In this document: positions 5,625-8,663 of the stretch, one piece after another | Numbering within the stretch: the first letter of the stretch is position 1 | How the letters are laid out: every line of letters begins with the position of its first letter | Assembly: GCA_913052075.1 (NCBI GenBank) | Contig: CAJXDD010000116.1 | Span: 1 to 8,663, forward strand | From: UBA9926 sp913052075 | Lineage (GTDB): Bacteria > Pseudomonadota > Gammaproteobacteria > Pseudomonadales > Azotimanducaceae | Direction of reading: 5' to 3' | Length of the DNA stretch: 8,663 nucleotides | Notes under the pieces: model-generated | Seen by the model: the letters and a program-made list of their open reading frames with translations, nothing else | The model's database searches: none | What the model was told of the DNA's origin: nothing | Made by a program: the position numbers and the translations under genes

Positions 5625-7681
5625 CGGACGCATTGCCACTTCTTATTGAAATCGGTACCGAAGAGCTCCCACCAACAAGCCTTACCGCTCTTGAAAGCGC
5701 GTTCGGGCAACTCATTAGCGAGGCTCTTAACAAGGACGGTTTCGAGCATAGTGGCCTTCAAACCTTTGCAACGCCTAGACGCCTAGCCGTTCTCATCAAA
5801 GACATAGCAACCACTCAGCCGGATCAAACCGTAGACCGGAGAGGCCCGGCTCTGAAAGCGGCGTATGACCAAGCGGGTCAACCCACGAAGGCGCTTGCCG
5901 GATTTGCTCGATCCTGCGGGGTGCCCGTTGATACGCGATTTGAGACTGTTACTTCGGATAAAGGAGCATGGGTGGTCTATCGAGCCACGAGACCGGGCCT
6001 GCCATTGACTGACCGACTTGAACCTATTCTTGAGGAGACCTCGCAACGACTACCCATTGCTAGACGCATGCGCTGGCGCGATCTGAGCGTCGAGTTTGTG
6101 AGGCCTGTTCGTTGGCTCGCCGTGATGATTGGAACCAACGTTGTACCAATCCAGCTGTTCGGTTGCACCGCATCCGATCATAGCCAAGGCCACCGTTTCA
6201 TGGGGAATGGCGCGTTCAAGATACGATCTCCCCTCGAGTACGAGTCGCAGTTGGTTGAGCACTTCGTGATGGCCAATCGAATGAACCGTCGAAGGACAAT
6301 TTGGTCTGCACTCAGGTCCAAGGCTGAATCCTTGGGGGGCACGATCACAGAGAACGACTCGCTGCTTGATGAGGTTACCGCCCTGGTTGAATGGCCAATC
6401 ATCTTAGCGGGCCATTTCAATGAACGATTTCTTCGAGTACCCAGCGAGGTGCTCATCTCCGCAATGAGGGAACATCAGCGGTATTTCCACCTTGTTGATG
6501 ACGCAGACAGCCTTCTACCGATTTTCCTAACAGTGGCCAATGTTGATAGCCCTGAGCCCGAGGTCGTTATTAAAGGAAATGAGCGGGTAATCACGCCGCG
6601 CTTGGCAGACGCAGAATTTTTCTACGACAAAGATCTCAAGCAGCCCCCAATTCAGTGGCTCGAGTCATTGAAGATGGTCACCTACCAAGCCGAGCTAGGT
6701 AGCTACTTCGAAAAGGCCAAGCGCCTTGGTTCCCTATCAGCGCAAATTGCGAGTCGTTTGGGCGTTGATGAAGCGTCAGCAGAGCGTGCTGGTCAGCTCG
6801 CAAAAACCGACTTAGTCTCTGGCATGGTCGGAGAATTTCCTGACCTTCAGGGAGTCATGGGAGAGTACTACGCGCGTGCCGCTGGCGAGGCAAACAATGT
6901 CTCCCTAGCAGTTCGAGAACACTATCAACCAAGATTTGCGGGCGATGCGTTACCGTCTGGTGAAGTCAGTCAAGTCGTAGCGCTCGCCGATCGTTTAGAT
7001 GCATTAGTGGGCCTATTTGGTATCAACCAGCCTCCAACGGGAAGCAAGGACCCGTTTGCGCTAAGAAGACAAGCTATCGGTATCGTTCGGATTTGCGTTG
7101 AAAATCAACTGCCATTATCGCCTTTCACTTTAGTGGATGATGCGGTCGTCAGTTTTGCTCGCGAGTTTGATGGCCAGCCAGTGAAGGATTATTTGATTGA
7201 TCGATTCGAGCAATGGGCGATTGATGAGGGTGTTTCGTACGATGCGGTTCGCGCGATTCTAGCCAGGAAAGATGAAGCGCCTGTCCTAGCTGCTATGTAT
7301 GCTGACATGCAAACCCTCGCCGCGTTCAAGACAGAGCCGTCGGCAGAGGCCCTTATCTCTGCTCAAAAGCGGATCAACAATCTATTGAGCAAAGTAACAG
7401 TTGGTGAAGTAGGGAATGTCCAACCCACATTGTTTGAGCATCCTTCCGAGCAGACTATGATCGCTCTCACGGGCACACTCAACCAAACCAAGGACCTTCC
7501 GCTCTCAAGCCGTCTTGCCGAGCTTGGCAAAGGATTAAAAGCTATCGAGGACTATTTCGACAATGTACTCGTCATGAGCGACGATGCTGCACTTCGTGCC
7601 AATCGGATCTCAACGCTGAAAATGCTCAGGGATGCTGTCAATCAGATCGCCGACTTGTCTTTGCTCGAGCCAGCCGCTTAG
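5621..7681 (+). CDS. glyS: GlyS, glycyl-tRNA synthetase beta subunit
   Basis: The protein has 686 residues, close to E. coli GlyS (689). The beta chain supplies tRNA recognition for the alpha2-beta2 synthetase. Family signatures in order: LLIEIGTEELPP (about 7-18), WRDLSVEFVRPVRWL (about 151-165), MREHQRYFHL (about 281-290), VTPRLADAEFFYDKD-like text (about 325-339), KTDLVSGMVGEFPDLQGVMG (about 394-413, the HD-like region), ADRLDALVGLFG and GSKDPFALRRQA (about 450-485). A DALR-type anticodon-binding helical end follows (about 580-680). The ATG at 5621 overlaps the glyQ TGA and lacks its own ribosome site, so translational coupling that balances the two chains is likely. Only 3 nt separate its TAG from the stop of convergent gyrB. 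No frameshift or lost motif was seen. Confidence 0.97.
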   Translation: MTDALPLLIEIGTEELPPTSLTALESAFGQLISEALNKDGFEHSGLQTFATPRRLAVLIKDIATTQPDQTVDRRGPALKAAYDQAGQPTKALAGFARSCGVPVDTRFETVTSDKGAWVVYRATRPGLPLTDRLEPILEETSQRLPIARRMRWRDLSVEFVRPVRWLAVMIGTNVVPIQLFGCTASDHSQGHRFMGNGAFKIRSPLEYESQLVEHFVMANRMNRRRTIWSALRSKAESLGGTITENDSLLDEVTALVEWPIILAGHFNERFLRVPSEVLISAMREHQRYFHLVDDADSLLPIFLTVANVDSPEPEVVIKGNERVITPRLADAEFFYDKDLKQPPIQWLESLKMVTYQAELGSYFEKAKRLGSLSAQIASRLGVDEASAERAGQLAKTDLVSGMVGEFPDLQGVMGEYYARAAGEANNVSLAVREHYQPRFAGDALPSGEVSQVVALADRLDALVGLFGINQPPTGSKDPFALRRQAIGIVRICVENQLPLSPFTLVDDAVVSFAREFDGQPVKDYLIDRFEQWAIDEGVSYDAVRAILARKDEAPVLAAMYADMQTLAAFKTEPSAEALISAQKRINNLLSKVTVGEVGNVQPTLFEHPSEQTMIALTGTLNQTKDLPLSSRLAELGKGLKAIEDYFDNVLVMSDDAALRANRISTLKMLRDAVNQIADLSLLEPAA

Positions 7682-7712
7682 CTGTCACACGTCGAGGTTA
7701 GCAACAGCTAAC
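7678..7712. other. Two mutually exclusive hairpins at the glyS/gyrB convergence
   Basis: GTTAGC (7697-7702) and GCTAAC (7707-7712) form a perfect 6-bp stem with an AACA loop. The same right arm can instead pair with the glyS stop region: TTAGCTGT (7678-7685) and ACAGCTAA (7704-7711) are a perfect 8-bp inverted repeat with an 18-nt spacer. Neither is followed by a T-tract on either strand, so this is at best a weak or factor-aided bidirectional end point. No better terminator was seen between the two genes. Confidence 0.35.
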
Positions 7713-8431
7713 GCATTCTGTTCGATGAAGTCTCGCCGTGGCTCCACGTGGTCACCCATCAGCGTATTGAACACCTGGTCAGCTGCGATAGCATCTTCGA
7801 CCGAGACTCTGAGTAAAGTCCTGTGAGCAGGGTCCATGGTTGTTTCCCAAAGCTGGTCAGCGTTCATCTCTCCAAGCCCCTTGAACCGCTGCCGGCTTTG
7901 ACCACGGACGGCTTCTTTTTGCAACCAATTCAGTGCTTCGACCAAATCGTTCGCCGCTTGCGAGCGCTCTCCCTTAATCACCCGGCTGCCTTCCGGCACG
8001 GCAACGAGCATCTCCGCACCAAAGGCCACTAGCGCTTTATAGTCCTGCGATGCGAAAAAGTCTCTGCTAAATTGGTAGCGTCGCTCAAAACCATGATTAA
8101 TGACCGAAACCTGAATAAATGCCTCGTTTTCATCTACTGCCTCAACCACCTCAACGGCGTACTGAAACTGCGCATTTTGTATGGCTGCCAGCCGCTCATT
8201 CAGTTGTGAACCGAACCCTCGGAGGCTTTCGCCGCCATTTGCAAAAGCCTCTACCTCGAGCGCTGGCAGGAAGAGAAACTGATCAAGCACGACTGCCGGA
8301 TACACGCGATCGAGCTGATGAATTCGGTCTTGGGTCTTTTGGTAGGCCGTCGCTAATTCACCTAAGGTTTCTGCCGAGAGCACCGTGCCATCAGGCAACT
8401 CTACGCTCGCTTCATCGAGCGCGAGCTCCAA
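7685..8431 (-). CDS. gyrB: GyrB C-terminal fragment, DNA gyrase subunit B, interrupted upstream
   Basis: The fragment has 248 codons, ending at the TGA complementary to 7685-7687. The end is unmistakable: RFKGLGEMNADQLWETTMDP, then RTLLRVSVEDAIAADQVF, LMGDHVEPRRDFIEQNAL and a final NLDV. These are the GyrA-contacting tail of type II topoisomerase subunit B. The stretch before it (LPDGTVLSAETLGELATAYQ through RVIKGERSQAANDL) fits the extra domain of about 170 residues in Gram-negative GyrB. It aligns with roughly residue 555 onward of the 804-residue E. coli protein. The ATPase, transducer and most of the Toprim domain (EGDSAGG, PLRGKILN) are missing. Upstream of the TTG at 8431 the frame reads only Leu-Ser before a TAG (complement of 8438-8440). 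The TTG has no ribosome site and is not a credible native start, so this is a severed gene, not a small protein. Confidence 0.9.
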   Translation of the reverse strand: MELALDEASVELPDGTVLSAETLGELATAYQKTQDRIHQLDRVYPAVVLDQFLFLPALEVEAFANGGESLRGFGSQLNERLAAIQNAQFQYAVEVVEAVDENEAFIQVSVINHGFERRYQFSRDFFASQDYKALVAFGAEMLVAVPEGSRVIKGERSQAANDLVEALNWLQKEAVRGQSRQRFKGLGEMNADQLWETTMDPAHRTLLRVSVEDAIAADQVFNTLMGDHVEPRRDFIEQNALAVANLDV

Positions 8432-8432
8432 T
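8411..8432. repeat. 22-nt direct repeat, left copy (inside gyrB)
   Basis: This copy starts TTCATCGAGCGC and ends GAGCTCCAAT on the + strand. On the - strand it encodes LELALDE, continuing into normal GyrB text (ASVELPDG). The partner at 8638-8659 is identical except for one base (C at 8420 versus A at 8647). In the GyrB frame this is a silent GCG/GCT alanine change. Offset between copies is 227 nt. Recognisable GyrB sequence stops at this copy. Confidence 0.85.
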
Positions 8433-8637
8433 GAGAGCTATACGTTGCAAAAGTAGCATTTTGCAGCCGCGAACCGGCACAGCAGCTGCCGCATCTGCGA
8501 TGGCACTAAGCATAGCTCTGCTGGCAGCCACCGCCCAAGCCCTCAAGCCCATCACGCGCCGAACGCTCGCCACGGCACCAGCCGCACTAGCACTGCCAGC
8601 AACAGCAACATTTATAGAACGAAGAGGAAGCCCACAG
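8433..8637. other. Foreign Ala-rich, GC-rich segment replacing upstream gyrB
   Basis: These 205 nt lie between the two direct repeats where GyrB codons for the end of the Toprim region should be. No frame of the - strand gives the expected IYIAQPPLY or KGKQEQYIKDD type text. Two long open frames cross it. On -, an ORF from the ATG at 8642 to a TGA at 8412 (76 aa) starts and stops inside the repeats and its frame is open to the window edge. On +, a frame from the ATG at 8431 is open to the edge (77 codons) and begins with a basic N-terminus then AAAASAMALSIALLAATAQA, which looks like a signal peptide with an AQA cleavage site. The - frame has the more gene-like purine-any-pyrimidine codon pattern in its first half. 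Neither protein is recognised. A hairpin GTTGCAAAA/TTTTGCAGC (8444-8452 and 8459-8467, one G-T pair) sits at its left end. Confidence 0.6.
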
Positions 8638-8659
8638 TTCATCGAGAGCGAGCTCCAAT
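8638..8659. repeat. 22-nt direct repeat, right copy (beyond the foreign segment)
   Basis: This is the second copy of the GyrB-coding 22-mer, starting TTCATCGAGAGC, with one mismatch to 8411-8432. In the GyrB frame it again encodes LELALDE, but an in-frame TAA (complement of 8659-8661) stands directly before it and the downstream text (LWASSSFYKCC, then a stop) is not GyrB. So it does not restore the gene. Only four more bases follow before the window ends, a position typical of contig breaks at repeats. Confidence 0.8.
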
Positions 8660-8663
8660 TACC

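Noticed and set aside
7632..8032. Open frames on the + strand over gyrB
   Set aside because: They are antisense to clearly conserved GyrB coding sequence and show no family features of their own.
8444..8478. tRNA or small RNA with a TTCG arm in the foreign segment
   Set aside because: GGTTCG on the - strand sits in a short GCCG/CGGC hairpin, but no acceptor, D or anticodon arms can be arranged around it.
8411..8659. Ribosome bypass across the segment, as in the T4 gene 60 topoisomerase mRNA
   Set aside because: Matching flanking sequences in a topoisomerase gene recall that case, but an in-frame TAA stands directly before the right copy and no GyrB coding is seen beyond it, so there is no upstream half to hop from inside the window.
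8411..8659. Simple tandem array of 227-nt units
   Set aside because: The sequence after the right copy (TTACC) differs at once from that after the left copy (GAGAGC), so the visible part of a next unit does not match. Only a few bases are available for the test.
8411..8663. Intein or group I/II intron in gyrB
   Set aside because: The segment is too short, has stops in the GyrB frame, shows no intein splice motifs or intron catalytic core, and GyrB does not resume on the far side within the window.

Overview
The window looks like a piece of a gammaproteobacterial chromosome, close to the Pseudomonadales type in gene order. Every full-length protein resembles gammaproteobacterial housekeeping genes. 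The order rsmB-trkA ... acyltransferase(-) ... glyQ-glyS ... gyrB(-) has the same relative orientation as the region beside oriC in Pseudomonas (gyrB, glyS, glyQ, an HtrB-like acyltransferase, trkA, rsmB, fmt, def). The tag, gmhB and plsC-like genes that I remember from the Pseudomonas version are absent, so this is a compacted form. The taxon is inferred from protein similarity and synteny recalled from memory. No search was run.

Layout. 1-188 is the 3' end of rsmB (16S rRNA m5C methyltransferase). 185-1558 is trkA and 1562-3007 is trkH, the regulatory and pore subunits of a Trk potassium uptake system. 3007-3624 is a small class I SAM methyltransferase of unknown substrate. These four genes run on + with 4-nt or 1-nt overlaps or a 3-nt gap and probably form one operon with def/fmt upstream. 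On the - strand, 3621-4502 is a lysophospholipid/lipid A acyltransferase-family protein whose stop codon shares a CTAG with the methyltransferase stop. A 195-bp divergent intergenic region carries the likely glyQ promoter. 4698-5624 and 5621-7681 are glyQ and glyS, the alpha and beta chains of the tetrameric glycyl-tRNA synthetase, joined by an ATGA overlap. 3 nt beyond glyS, convergent on the - strand, lies the C-terminal part of gyrB (7685-8431).

The anomaly is at the right end. The gyrB frame ends at an in-frame TAG two codons upstream of position 8431. The remaining 232 nt do not encode the expected upstream GyrB residues in any - strand frame. Instead there is an Ala-rich, GC-rich segment bordered by two 22-nt copies of a GyrB-coding sequence (8411-8432 and 8638-8659, one mismatch). 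This could be a real insertion or rearrangement in an essential gene, strain variation, or an assembly chimera at a contig end. The sequence alone cannot decide. An artefact is a serious possibility. Everything left of about 8430 is ordinary, densely packed core genome with a few small structural curiosities.
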